Source: Parvibaculum sp963696585 (GTDB lineage Bacteria > Pseudomonadota > Alphaproteobacteria > Parvibaculales > Parvibaculaceae). Taken from it: a stretch of 64,000 bases of DNA. Made by a program: the position numbers and the translations under genes. Below the pieces are notes generated by a model. It saw only the letters and a list, made by a program, of their open reading frames with translations, was not told the origin of the DNA and did not search any database. Within the stretch, counting starts at the first letter, position 1. Each line of letters begins with the position of its first letter. Below, one piece after another: positions 24,979 through 33,353 of the stretch. The stretch lies in contig CAVOKW010000035.1 in the NCBI GenBank assembly GCA_963696585.1, positions 248,001 to 312,000 on the forward strand, in the 5' to 3' direction.

Positions 24979-25083
24979 CCGGTCACGCTGGCCGAAACCA
25001 GGTCGCTGGCTTCGGTGTGCTTGCGACGCTGCGAAAGCTGCTGGCGTCGCGGAAGACCTGACGCTTTCGCCAGGCGCTCCCGC

Positions 25084-26139
25084 TCAGGAACGCATCCGGT
25101 CGTCGGCAAACAGGGACCAGACGGCAACAAACAGGGACGCGATAAGAGGGCCGATGACGAATCCGTTCATGCCGAACAGCGCGATGCCGCCAAGGGTGGA
25201 GACGAGCACCATATAATCCGGCAGGCGGGTTCCCCTGCCGACCAGCGGCGGGCGCAGCAGGTTGTCGACCGTGCTGATGATGAGCAGGCCGACGCCAAGC
25301 AGGATCATGCCCTTCAGATACTGGTCCGATATGAGCAGGTAGACCGCAACCGGGACCCAGACCAGGGAGGCCCCGATCACCGGCAGCAGCGACAGCGCCG
25401 CCATGAGCACCCCCCAAAGGAGGGCGGCTTCGATACCGAGAAGCCAGAATGCGACGCCACCGATCCCGCCCTGGATCACGGCGATGATGACGTTGCCTCT
25501 GACCGTGGCCTTCACGACATCGGCGAACTTGTCGAGGATGTGGTCCGTGTGACGCTGATCGAGCGGGCTGGCATTGCGGATCGCGATGGCCAGTCCGGCG
25601 CCGTCACGAAACAGGAAGAACAGCACGTAGAGCATCACACCGAGGCTGGCGACGAACTGGGCCGTGTCCTGCCCGATGATCACCGCCTGCGCGGCGATCG
25701 TCTGGGCGGCCTGCCCGAGAAACGAGGTGAGGCGCGCCTGTATCTCCCCCAGCTCTCCCATGCCGAAGGCCGAAAGCGCATCCATCACGAAGGATGGCAT
25801 GGCGCTGCGGATCTGCTCCAGGATCGTGGCGAGGTCGAACTCGTGTGAGCTGATCCGGTTGTAAAGGCCGGTGGCCTCCCGTGCGAGCGAGGCAAGGATC
25901 AGTGAACCGGGAATGACGACGATGCAGATGCAGGCCAGCATGCTAAGCGCCGCAGCCAGACCGCGACGACCGTCGAGCCGGTTCTCAAGCCGGCGCTGCA
26001 GCGGGTTGAACAGGATTGCCAGAATGATCGCCCACAGGATCGCACCATAGAAAGGCAGCACGAGCCACGCGAACGCCACTGTCACGATCACGACAACGGC
26101 GACAAAGCTGACCGTCTCTATCACTTCCCTCGGTATCAA
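25084..26139 (-). CDS. AI-2E family (PerM-like) membrane transporter
   Basis: About 351 residues with roughly eight hydrophobic segments. The pattern fits the AI-2E/PerM family: two N-terminal membrane helices (VAVVVIVTVAFAWLVLPF, ILWAIILAILFNPLQRRLE), a soluble middle, and a C-terminal part containing LLPVIGASLVWVPVAVYLL and LPDYMVLVSTLGG. Members export small signals or act in Na+/H+ exchange. A TTG at 26139 or a GTG at 26124 are the likely starts; the frame further upstream is not family-like. Because it lies among mobile-element debris it was probably acquired with the island. Confidence 0.85.
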   Translation of the reverse strand: MIPREVIETVSFVAVVVIVTVAFAWLVLPFYGAILWAIILAILFNPLQRRLENRLDGRRGLAAALSMLACICIVVIPGSLILASLAREATGLYNRISSHEFDLATILEQIRSAMPSFVMDALSAFGMGELGEIQARLTSFLGQAAQTIAAQAVIIGQDTAQFVASLGVMLYVLFFLFRDGAGLAIAIRNASPLDQRHTDHILDKFADVVKATVRGNVIIAVIQGGIGGVAFWLLGIEAALLWGVLMAALSLLPVIGASLVWVPVAVYLLISDQYLKGMILLGVGLLIISTVDNLLRPPLVGRGTRLPDYMVLVSTLGGIALFGMNGFVIGPLIASLFVAVWSLFADDRMRS

Positions 26140-26339
26140 ACAGCGTTCGCCTCCACAGGCTCCGGCGCCCCGCTGCCGACCCGGATGACATGGAGCACCG
26201 ACAGGACCAGCAGCACCCGCGCCGTGCCGACGATGATATCGTGCATCATCGCACATGCCATCGGTCCCCGGAAGACCCTGTGCAAAACCGGGATCAGAAC
26301 GCGGCTGGCGACGGCCCCCGCCTGCACGAACCATCCCAT
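26136..26339 (-). CDS. Possible small membrane protein upstream of the AI-2E gene
   Basis: A 67-residue frame starts at ATG 26339, contains one long hydrophobic run (DIIVGTARVLLVLSVLHVI) and stops with a TGA that overlaps the TTG start of the AI-2E gene. The overlap suggests coupling. No homologue is recognised, and the frame extends upstream into sequence that reads better as a transposase remnant on the other strand, so the gene call is weak. Confidence 0.3.
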   Translation of the reverse strand: MGWFVQAGAVASRVLIPVLHRVFRGPMACAMMHDIIVGTARVLLVLSVLHVIRVGSGAPEPVEANAV

Positions 26340-26357
26340 GCGGTGCTCGGGAGTGGA

Positions 26358-26515
26358 AGCGTCTGGATCATGGCCATGGCGATTACCGGCCCGAGGGGCC
26401 TCGAAGCCGCGCTCGTGGCGCTCTGGGGCGGGGATCTGCCGATCCAGCGCTGCCACGGTCCACAAGAACCGGAACCTGCTGGCCCAGAGGATCAAAAAAC
26501 GGTCGATTTCGCCGT
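26358..26515 (+). mobile_element. IS256-type transposase remnant
   Basis: The plus strand reads GLEAALVALWGGDLPIQRC and, after a one-base frameshift, TVHKNRNLLAQ. Together they give the conserved IS256-family stretch ALxxLW...PIQRCTVHKxRNLLA. Only about 50 residues are left. It is a different part of the transposase from the piece at 20021-20278, so the two may come from one element or from two. Confidence 0.65.
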
Positions 26516-26766
26516 GATCGATGACTCCCGTACGGCCGTCGGCCAACAAAGCAATAGGATTCATGACGCGCTACGGCCAAACCGTAGCTGGCTGAAACCC
26601 ACTGGTACCGCTGATCTTTTTCATGCGGCTGAAATCCCCAGGAAGCGCGCGGTTTTTCTCTCGATCTCTGGACTGAACTAACGCGATTACGCCTTGCTAC
26701 GCCCCGCAATCACGCGATTTTCTGGCTTGATCGAATCTGTGCCTTTCGTATCCCCGCCCCCTGTCG

Positions 26767-27052
26767 CTATTCCTCGGAAAAGAAGTCCTCATCAAGACGC
26801 TTGAACTCAAGCACCCTGCTGGATCGCACGCCCACGCCGTGTTCGACCATGAGTTCAGTCAGGCGCTTCCCGTCGATGAGGATTACCCGCTGCGGGATCC
26901 GGGACGCAAATTCGACCGCCTGCGAAGAGAAGGTCGACGTCGTTACAAACACACCCTTCGAAGCCCCGAGGCCGACGAGGCTGCCTGTGAACGCTTGTAT
27001 TTCAGGGCGACCGACTGAGCTGCCTGGCGCGTAGCGCTTTGGCGCATATTTG
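26767..27052 (-). pseudogene. mrr: C-terminal remnant of an Mrr-type restriction endonuclease
   Basis: The minus strand from about 27052 reads KRYAPGSSVGRPEIQAFTGS, LGASKGVFVTTSTFS, AVEFASRIPQRVILIDGKRL and the end LDEDFFSEE. This is the typical second half of the Mrr_cat domain and the usual family C-terminus. The catalytic Asp and Gln of the D...QxK motif lie upstream and are missing; only the Lys-Arg-Tyr remains. The fragment begins exactly where the MFS gene ends, marking the right border of the island debris. It cannot be functional. Confidence 0.85.
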
Positions 27053-27053
27053 A

Positions 27054-28658
27054 TCAGACAACATCGAGTGCCATGGCCTCACGTGCCTGTAGCGCCGGAC
27101 GCGCGGCCCCCTGGCGCATCATCAGCGCCGGAAGAAGGGCGGCCAGGAAGATTGCGCCGACGATAAAGAAGCTGTCGCGATATCCCAGCATGTTGCCCTG
27201 GCTGTAGATCATGCGGCCGAGATAGTTCATCGCCCCGGCCTGACGAATTGCTTCCGGCACACCGGCCTGCGCGAGCAAGCCGGTCACATCGCGCAGCAAG
27301 CCGGTCGTCGTGCTGTTGCCTGCGTGCTGCGCCGCCGTGAAGCTGTCCACGTAAAGCTGCGAGCGCCGTTCAAGGGCAATTGAAAGCAGGTTGACGCCGA
27401 AGGCGCCGCCGAGTTGGCGCATGAAGTTGATCGCGCCGGAGCCCTGACCGAGCAGCGTCATCGGCAGCGCCTTGAGGGCGCCAGCGTTCAGACTCGGCAT
27501 GATGAAGCCGAGCCCGATCCGGCCCAGCATGATCCACCAGGCAAACAGCCAGAAGGAGGTATTGGTATCGACGCCGGTCATCAGGAACGACGACAATGCG
27601 AAGACCGCCAGACCGAACATGACCATGACATAGGCTGGCGTCTTGTCGGTGAGACGTCCGGCTATCGGGAAGACGAGCGCCAGGATCAGCCCCGCCGGCA
27701 TCAGCAGCAGGCCGGAGCGGGTCGGCGTGTAGCCCTGGATCGTCTGCGCGAACAGCGGAATCAGGAAGGTCGAACCGTAGATTCCCGCCCCGAAGATGAA
27801 GGCCACCAAGGACGCGCCCACATAGACCCGATTCGTGAAGAGCTTGAGATTGAGCATGGGCGCGGGCGTGTGCAGTTCCCAGACGATGAAGCCGATGCCC
27901 GAGATAAAGGCGACAGCGAAGTCGCGCAGGATGGAATCGGAGAACCACCCATCGCGTTGTCCATTCGACAGGCCGTTGAGCAAGGCGACGAGGAACACGG
28001 CCATCAGCCCGAAACCGATCCAGTCGAATTTGCGCGGCGATGCCGAAGTTGTCCGCCCCGGCAAGAAGAGGGTGGCGAGGAACAGCCCGACAAGGCAGAA
28101 CGGCACGGCCATGAAGAACACATAGCGCCAGCTGAAGTTATCCACCATGATTCCGCCCAGCGTGGGACCGAGCGCCGGGGCCAGCACGACGCCGATGCCA
28201 TAGATGCCCATGGCCGAGCCGCGCTTTTCCGGCGGAAAGACCTGAAAGATCACCTGCATGGCCAAGGGTTGCACGATGCCGGCCGCGCCACCTTGGAGCA
28301 CGCGGGCCATTATCAGCACTCCTTCCGCCGGGGCCAGCCCGCCCATGATGGAGGCGACGATGAAAACCGTCACCGCCAGCATGAAGGTCGCGCGCTGGCC
28401 GAGCCTCTCGACCATCCAGGCGTTGAGCAGCATGGTCCCGGTCATCGCGGCAAGGAAGCCTGTGGACAGGAGCTGCGCCTTGTCCTGGCCCATGCCGAAG
28501 GCGCCCATGATGTCGGGCAGGGCCACATTGACGATCGTTGCGGTCAGGATGGTGGCTATCGTGCCCATCATGACCGTCGCCGTGACCAGCCAGCGATACG
28601 CCGGGCCGAAGCGGGCGAACAGCCCCTCGATACTGTCTGGGTGCGGCGCGCTAGTCAC
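27054..28658 (-). CDS. DHA2-family (EmrB-like) multidrug efflux permease
   Basis: A 534-residue major-facilitator protein with about 14 membrane segments, the size and topology of the DHA2/EmrB drug:H+ antiporters. Motifs include the domain start VTATVMMGTIATILTATIVN and the motif C-like segment GIVLAPALGPTLGG-type sequence (here GIGVVLAPALGPTLGG). It overlaps the upstream emrA-like gene by eight bases. Together with that adaptor and an outer-membrane channel it would expel hydrophobic drugs across both membranes. Confidence 0.92.
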   Translation of the reverse strand: MTSAPHPDSIEGLFARFGPAYRWLVTATVMMGTIATILTATIVNVALPDIMGAFGMGQDKAQLLSTGFLAAMTGTMLLNAWMVERLGQRATFMLAVTVFIVASIMGGLAPAEGVLIMARVLQGGAAGIVQPLAMQVIFQVFPPEKRGSAMGIYGIGVVLAPALGPTLGGIMVDNFSWRYVFFMAVPFCLVGLFLATLFLPGRTTSASPRKFDWIGFGLMAVFLVALLNGLSNGQRDGWFSDSILRDFAVAFISGIGFIVWELHTPAPMLNLKLFTNRVYVGASLVAFIFGAGIYGSTFLIPLFAQTIQGYTPTRSGLLLMPAGLILALVFPIAGRLTDKTPAYVMVMFGLAVFALSSFLMTGVDTNTSFWLFAWWIMLGRIGLGFIMPSLNAGALKALPMTLLGQGSGAINFMRQLGGAFGVNLLSIALERRSQLYVDSFTAAQHAGNSTTTGLLRDVTGLLAQAGVPEAIRQAGAMNYLGRMIYSQGNMLGYRDSFFIVGAIFLAALLPALMMRQGAARPALQAREAMALDVV

Positions 28659-29841
28659 TGGTGCCGGCCTCCAGCTCTACCATCATGCCGGGCTTGATTT
28701 CGCCACCATCCTGCTGGACGGCGATGCGAACCGGCAGGCGTTGGGTGATCTTGGTGAAGTTGCCGCTCGGATTCGGGTTGGGCAGCAGCGCGAACTCGCT
28801 GGTCGCAGCCTGCCCGACGCGCGTGACCTTACCCTCGAAGCGCCGCCCCGGCAGGGCATCGATAGTGATCGTCACGGTCTTTCCGGGCCGGAAGTAGCGG
28901 ATGTCGGTCTCCTTGACGTTCGCCTCGACGCGCACGCGCTCGGGATCATGGACCATCAGCAGGCGCTGGCCGGGCGTGACATATTCGCCCTTGTCCACGA
29001 AGGTCTGGTCCACGACGCCGTCGAACGGCATGACGATGGTGCGGTCTTTGAGATCGAGCGCGGCGCGCTCCCGTTGCGCGCGCAGCCGCTGTTCTTCCGG
29101 ACCGAGTTCAGCCAACTGGCGTTGGAGCACCGTGATCTCTTCGCGTGCGGCTTCGGCCTCGGCAACAGCGGCACGGGCGTTCTCCTGGTCCGCCTGGGCG
29201 CTCAGCACCTGTTGTTTTGCCGTCTCCAGCACCGCCCGCGTCTGGTCCAGGCGTGCGCGGGTGATGGCGCCGCCCGGCGCCAGCTTTTCGGCCCGGTTAT
29301 TGTCCTGTCTGGCAAGATCGCGTTGTGCCGCCATGGCGCCCAGCGCGGCTTCGGCCGCCCTTACCGCTGCCTGTCTGGCGGTAATACGACTTTGCGTCTG
29401 GCGGTCGGTCAGCTTGATGCGCGCTTCGATTTCTTCCCGGCGGCGGACGATTCCCGCGAGTTGCGCATCAAGTTCCTGGACGAGCAGGCGGCTTTCCCGA
29501 TCGTCGATCCGGACCAGTATGTCGCCGTTGCGAACGGGATCGCCCGCAATGACATCAACGGCGGTGACCCAGCCGGGAACCCGGCTGCTCACGGCAACGA
29601 TGTCGGCTGCAACGCGGGCATCCGTCACGAAAACATGGGTGAACTGTTGCCACACCCACCAGCCGCCGCCCCCGACAACGATCAGCGCCGCCAGGATCGC
29701 ACCATATAGTTGCCACGACTGGGCGCGACCAGGCCGGGAAAACGCCCCTGACGCAGCCGCCGTCTCCCTGTCGGGGGGGGTGTGCAGATCGGGTTCGGGA
29801 TCGTCGCTCTGGCGCTCCATGCGGCTCACAAGTTGGTCCAT
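28651..29841 (-). CDS. HlyD/EmrA-family membrane-fusion protein
   Basis: The 396-residue adaptor has one N-terminal membrane anchor (LYGAILAALIVVGGGGWWV, about 45-65), a lipoyl-like half (VSSRVPGWVTAVDVIAGDPV), a long coiled-coil hairpin (about 130-260, rich in Ala/Glu/Arg heptads), the second lipoyl half (IVMPFDGVVDQTFVDKGEYV) and a beta-barrel end. This is the EmrA plan. It overlaps marR by 16 bases and the permease by eight, so the three genes form one operon. Confidence 0.92.
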   Translation of the reverse strand: MDQLVSRMERQSDDPEPDLHTPPDRETAAASGAFSRPGRAQSWQLYGAILAALIVVGGGGWWVWQQFTHVFVTDARVAADIVAVSSRVPGWVTAVDVIAGDPVRNGDILVRIDDRESRLLVQELDAQLAGIVRRREEIEARIKLTDRQTQSRITARQAAVRAAEAALGAMAAQRDLARQDNNRAEKLAPGGAITRARLDQTRAVLETAKQQVLSAQADQENARAAVAEAEAAREEITVLQRQLAELGPEEQRLRAQRERAALDLKDRTIVMPFDGVVDQTFVDKGEYVTPGQRLLMVHDPERVRVEANVKETDIRYFRPGKTVTITIDALPGRRFEGKVTRVGQAATSEFALLPNPNPSGNFTKITQRLPVRIAVQQDGGEIKPGMMVELEAGTSD

Positions 29842-30332
29842 GGCTCACCTGTCCTGTCCATCTGGGGTTCGTGCGCAAGCTGCGTCGCTCTTGGCGGGCC
29901 GCCCAACTTGCCGGCGATCTTCTCGAATACCTCCAGACATGTCGTCACCTCTGCATGGGATATGTCGGAGAAGATTCCCGCGCGCACTGCCGCCGTAGTC
30001 GTTTCGATGCGTTCCAGAACGGGGGCGGCCTCCGCGCGCAGGTGAATCGTTTTGGCGCGGCGGTCGCTGGCTTCTGTCCGGCGTTCGATCAGTCCCTCGG
30101 CTTCAAGCCGGTCCAGTGTGCGCACCAGGGTTGGCCCCCGCACCCCGACCGCCTCAGCCAATTCACGCTGGGTTGCCGCTTCGGTCTGCCGGGAAAGATG
30201 CAACAGTGTCAACCAGCGGGATTCGGTGAGGCCGAAGGTGGCCAGCCGCCGGTCGATCTCGGCGCGCCACAGCCGGGCGACCAGCCCGAGGCGGAGGCCG
30301 AATTGTTCCTGATCGTTGGGAGGCAGCTTCAT
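29826..30332 (-). CDS. MarR-family transcriptional regulator
   Basis: The 168-residue protein has the winged helix-turn-helix of the MarR family: TQRELAEAVGVRGPTLVRTL as recognition region and the wing LIERRTEASDRRAKTIHL. MarR proteins usually repress an adjacent efflux operon and are released by phenolic or cationic compounds. Being first in the operon with emrA- and emrB-like genes, it most likely represses its own promoter, where a dyad TAGGTAGCTATCTA is visible at 30367-30380. Confidence 0.92.
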   Translation of the reverse strand: MKLPPNDQEQFGLRLGLVARLWRAEIDRRLATFGLTESRWLTLLHLSRQTEAATQRELAEAVGVRGPTLVRTLDRLEAEGLIERRTEASDRRAKTIHLRAEAAPVLERIETTTAAVRAGIFSDISHAEVTTCLEVFEKIAGKLGGPPRATQLAHEPQMDRTGEPWTNL

Positions 30333-30336
30333 TTCA

Positions 30337-30380
30337 TTGCCTGAATGGTTTTCTCCGCTATAATAATAGGTAGCTATCTA
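30337..30380. promoter_or_regulatory. Divergent promoter region with a MarR-type operator
   Basis: TTGCCT (30337-30342), a 16-base spacer and TATAAT (30359-30364) form a sigma-70-like promoter reading toward the universal stress gene. Immediately after it, TAGGTAGCTATCTA (30367-30380) is a 14-base dyad with a single mismatched pair, a fitting MarR operator. The marR start lies a few bases to the left, so one operator could control both directions. Confidence 0.5.
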
Positions 30381-30494
30381 TCTAATGTCCAGAGGCAGAG
30401 GTGAAAGCCCCGCCGCCTGTTCTGTCCGCAGCTTGGCCCGGGAAAGGCATTCCACGGCGCTCATCGAAGGCGCTCATTGAAAAGGAGAACCACA

Positions 30495-30941
30495 ATGTAC
30501 CGGACGATCCTCCTGGCCTATGACGGCAGCCAGCAAGGCCGTGAGGCGCTGGATCAGGGCGCCGAGCTGGCCTCACTTTGCCAGGCTCGTGTCTATCTCT
30601 TCGCCGTCGTCGCTCATGAGCTGGGTGTCGCGCTCGCTGAAGCGGCGGCGCCCTCAGACTTGCCGGAGCGTGAATATCAGGAAGTGCGCCGCGTACTGAC
30701 GGAGGGCGCCGAAGGGTTGCGGCGCATGGGCCTCTCCGTCGAAACGCGCCTCTGCATGGGCAACCCGGCCGAGGAGATCGGCCGAATGGCGCGCGAGGTC
30801 GGCGCGGATCTGATCGTGGTCGGTCACCGCGAGCAGACAGTGCTGGCCCGCTGGTGGTATGGCTCCGTCGGCGCCTCGCTGCTCGCCCACGCACCATGCA
30901 GCCTGCTGGTGGCCATCTCGGGCACGAGGCCCGCGCGATGA
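30495..30941 (+). CDS. Universal stress protein (UspA family)
   Basis: A single-domain Usp of 148 residues starting YRTILLAYDGSQQGREAL. The ATP-binding end normally reads G-x2-G-x9-G-(S/T); here it is GHREQTVLARWWYGSVG, with Glu in place of the second Gly, so ATP binding is doubtful. The ATG at 30495 has AAAGGAGAA nine bases upstream and matches the family start. It is divergent from the efflux operon and might share its control region. Confidence 0.9.
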   Translation: MYRTILLAYDGSQQGREALDQGAELASLCQARVYLFAVVAHELGVALAEAAAPSDLPEREYQEVRRVLTEGAEGLRRMGLSVETRLCMGNPAEEIGRMAREVGADLIVVGHREQTVLARWWYGSVGASLLAHAPCSLLVAISGTRPAR

Positions 30942-31057
30942 TCAAGGCGATGACGCGATCACGCTGACGGAGAACCTATCCGCCAACTCCATCGCGATCT
31001 GCCGACCCATCATTGCGTTCAACGTGCCGAGCATTCAGCCTCGTCCGGGAGACGTAC

Positions 31058-31189
31058 CTAGAACTTGAAGATCGTGCCGCCGACGCTGGCGCGCGAGCCG
31101 CGATTGCCGCCTTGTGCCTGCGCCCCTGCCGACACGCAGGCTGTGAGCAGGGTTGCGGCGAGGATCAGGGCGAGTAGAGATTTCAGCAT
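31058..31189 (-). CDS. Very small predicted lipoprotein
   Basis: A 43-residue frame begins MLKSLLALILAATLLTAC, a lipoprotein signal peptide with the lipobox LTAC, followed by a short Gly/Ser/Arg-rich tail ending VGGTIFKF. The first 20 residues are too good a signal peptide to be chance. No ribosome site is obvious. A 14-base tandem duplication (GTTCAATCTCGTGA) lies just upstream. Function unknown. Confidence 0.55.
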   Translation of the reverse strand: MLKSLLALILAATLLTACVSAGAQAQGGNRGSRASVGGTIFKF

Positions 31190-31670
31190 CGTTCAATCTC
31201 GTGAGTTCAATCTCGTGACCAGAGGGGGTCGGAGCCCGATTTTGCCACGAAGCCGGATCGGATGTGAGGGGTTATATCAATTGAATGAACCGGCAAATAA
31301 AACCGCTTCATGGTTTACATAAAATTAAAATACCCTGGAGAAACCGCCATTATACTGAATTGTGGCGGAACTATAAAAATAAAGCAAAAAATATAGTTCG
31401 CATATATCGCCAACTGTGTTATGTTGTTTCGACGGCAAACTTCCGATGCCAGCCATAAGGCAACCATTCCCAATCAAAACATGACCGGACACTTCGCGAT
31501 CAGGCGCCTGCCTGCGATCTGTTGCGTTTGTTTGCGTTCCCATGACGAAACCCCTTGCCAAGGCCAGGGCGTTTCCAGCTTCACCTCATGCCCGAATCCT
31601 ATCGCCATGCCACGGCTGTCACCGACAGCAATGAAACCATGCGCCGGAAGGCGCACACCAAGGAGACTTC
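31190..31670. other. AT-rich intergenic region
   Basis: About 480 bases separate the small lipoprotein and the RcnB-like gene. The middle (31260-31430) is much richer in A+T than the flanks. It contains the dyad CCGCCA...TGGCGG (about 31348-31372), which could terminate transcription or bind a regulator. I see no convincing gene; a plus-strand frame from 31421 has no family-like features. Confidence 0.4.
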
Positions 31671-32294
31671 TTGAATAAAATTCTCACAATGGCACTGACC
31701 ATGAGCCTTCTCGCGAGCACCGCATCATTTGCTGCTGACGCTCGTCGTGATAATCAGGGACAGCGCGACGATCAGCGGCAGGACGATACCGGCCGCTCCG
31801 ATCGGACGGATCGGCACGACAACAGGAATCAGGATAATCCGCGCAGGGAAGATCAGAATGCGCGCAATGATAATCGGAATGACAATCGGCATGATAATTC
31901 CGGTTGGGGTCGCGGCCAGCGCGTGCCGGATCAATATCGCAACAACAAAAACTATATCGTCAATGACTGGCAGCGGCGCAATCTGCGCCAGCCGCCGCGT
32001 GGCTATCAGTGGGTTCGCAATGACGACAACCAGTTTTTCCTGACGCTGATCGCCACCGGCATTATCGCTGAAATCTTTTTGCAGAACTCTTCCCGTCCTC
32101 AATATCAGTGGACACGCGGCCAGCGACTCGACGGTTACGACATGGACAATCGCCATGTGGTGACGAATTGGCGGCGTGCGCATTTGCATCGCCCCTGGCG
32201 TGGTCACCACTGGGTGCACATCGACAATCGTTTCATGATGATCCGTGATCGGAATGGCGAAATTGTCGAGATCATTGTGGCGCGGAATTACTGA
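31671..32294 (+). CDS. RcnB-family periplasmic protein
   Basis: The 207-residue protein starts with a TTG at 31671 behind a strong AAGGAGACTTC site and has a signal peptide (ILTMALTMSLLASTASFAA). A long Asp/Asn/Arg-rich linker (about 22-80) precedes two copies of the RcnB-like unit: NYIVNDWQRRNLRQPPRGYQW and HVVTNWRRAHLHRPWRGHHW. RcnB is a periplasmic protein linked to nickel/cobalt homeostasis; the role of the duplicated form is unknown. The linker is probably disordered. Confidence 0.82.
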   Translation: MNKILTMALTMSLLASTASFAADARRDNQGQRDDQRQDDTGRSDRTDRHDNRNQDNPRREDQNARNDNRNDNRHDNSGWGRGQRVPDQYRNNKNYIVNDWQRRNLRQPPRGYQWVRNDDNQFFLTLIATGIIAEIFLQNSSRPQYQWTRGQRLDGYDMDNRHVVTNWRRAHLHRPWRGHHWVHIDNRFMMIRDRNGEIVEIIVARNY

Positions 32295-32381
32295 AAATAG
32301 CCGCACCAAAAACGTATTCTCATCACATTCATCCATGAGCCTTGCTCCTCTGGAGGGCGCTCACAATAAAGGACACCACCC

Positions 32382-32942
32382 ATGAAATATGCTAGCAAGA
32401 TTGTTATAGCGCTGATGCTTGCAACGGCTGCACTGACCCTTCCGGCGATGATGTCGCCTGCCAGTGCCGCAACATCCGCAGACCTCGACAGGGATTCCCG
32501 TCAGGCCTTGCAGACGCTTTACAAGACGAATCCGGTGGCTGAAAAGCTGTCGCATTCAGCCAGCGCCATTCTGGTTTTCCCCAATGTTGTCAAAGCCGGT
32601 CTCGTCTTTGGCGGCAGCTATGGCGAAGGCGAATTGCTGAAGAAGGGTGTTGTTGTTGACTATTACAACTCCTTCAGCGGCTCCTGGGGGTTGCAGGCCG
32701 GCGCACAGTCATATGGCTATGTCGTTTTCCTGATGACCAAAAAGGCCGTTGACTACATCGCTGACACCAAGGGTTGGGAAGTCGGCGTTGGCCCGACCGT
32801 TGTGATCGTTGACGAAGGCGTGGCGAAAAATCTCTCAACCTCAACATTGAAGGATGATGCCTATGCCTTCGTTTTCAATCAGCAGGGCCTGATGGCCGGC
32901 GTCAGCATTGAAGGCACCAAGATTTCCAGGATCAATCGCTAA
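32382..32942 (+). CDS. SYLF-domain (YSC84-type) lipid-binding protein, exported
   Basis: The 186 residues begin with a signal peptide (core IVIALMLATAALTLPAMM, cleavage near ASAA) and form a SYLF domain: ILVFPNVVKAGLVFGGSYGEG, then YYNSFSGSWGLQAGAQSYGY and FVFNQQGLMAGVSIEGTKI. SYLF proteins bind phosphoinositides in eukaryotes and are abundant envelope proteins in proteobacteria. It follows the RcnB-like gene by 87 bases and ends at a perfect terminator. Confidence 0.9.
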   Translation: MKYASKIVIALMLATAALTLPAMMSPASAATSADLDRDSRQALQTLYKTNPVAEKLSHSASAILVFPNVVKAGLVFGGSYGEGELLKKGVVVDYYNSFSGSWGLQAGAQSYGYVVFLMTKKAVDYIADTKGWEVGVGPTVVIVDEGVAKNLSTSTLKDDAYAFVFNQQGLMAGVSIEGTKISRINR

Positions 32943-32947
32943 TCCGG

Positions 32948-32980
32948 AAAGTGCCGGGTGAGTCATTCACCCGGCACTTT
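32948..32980 (+). terminator. Rho-independent terminator after the SYLF gene
   Basis: AAAGTGCCGGGTGA (32948-32961) and TCACCCGGCACTTT (32967-32980) form a perfect 14-bp stem with a GTCAT loop, five bases after the stop codon. Confidence 0.9.
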
Positions 32981-33027
32981 CTCTCGCTATTCAACAGGTT
33001 CGCCTTCGCGATCCACAGGAGATCCCA

Positions 33028-33219
33028 ATGCCTCTTATCAATCTCGTCGTCGTTCTTGTTGTCGTTGGCGTGCTGCTCTGGCTCGTCAACACCTACATCC
33101 CGATGGATTCCAAGATCAAAAACATCCTCAATGCGGTTGTGGTGATCGCCATTGTCTTGTGGCTGTTACAGGCCTTCGGTCTCATCGGTTCGATGAACAG
33201 CATCTATATCGGACGTTGA
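33028..33219 (+). CDS. Small two-helix membrane protein (Thivi_2564 type)
   Basis: The 63 residues form two hydrophobic helices (LINLVVVLVVVGVLLWLVN and AVVVIAIVLWLLQAFGLIG) joined by the short loop TYIPMDSKIKNIL. The loop sequence is characteristic of the Thivi_2564 family, which has no known function. The ATG follows CAGGAGATCCC. A terminator lies just downstream, so it is a single-gene unit. Confidence 0.85.
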   Translation: MPLINLVVVLVVVGVLLWLVNTYIPMDSKIKNILNAVVVIAIVLWLLQAFGLIGSMNSIYIGR

Positions 33220-33234
33220 TCCGGTCCGAATTGA

Positions 33235-33270
33235 CACGCGCTGCCCGTCATGGGTGGCGCGTGTTTTTTT
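33235..33270 (+). terminator. Rho-independent terminator after the small membrane protein
   Basis: CACGCGCTGCCC (from 33235) pairs with GGGTGGCGCGTG (to 33263) with a small mismatch and a GTCAT-like loop, followed by seven T residues (33264-33270). Confidence 0.88.
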
Positions 33271-33353
33271 GTTAAGGTCTTCCTCGAAATGACGTGACAG
33301 AAAAGCTAGACTTTCCGGAGAACCGGCGTGTCTTCTGACCGAACGAGGATATC

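Noticed and set aside
24841..25848. 335-codon plus-strand frame running from the intein fragment into the AI-2E gene
   Set aside because: Only the first 46 codons have meaning (intein and terminase); beyond about 24978 it is antisense to the AI-2E transporter gene.
21119..26685. Loosely similar segments ending CTCTGGACTGAAC near 21150 and 26670, as possible island-flanking direct repeats
   Set aside because: Only about a dozen bases agree and the rest differs, so chance or shared low-complexity sequence cannot be excluded.
27414..28697. 427-codon plus-strand frame opposite the EmrB-like gene
   Set aside because: Charged, repetitive antisense shadow (rich in His, Glu, Gln, Arg) of a 14-helix membrane protein.
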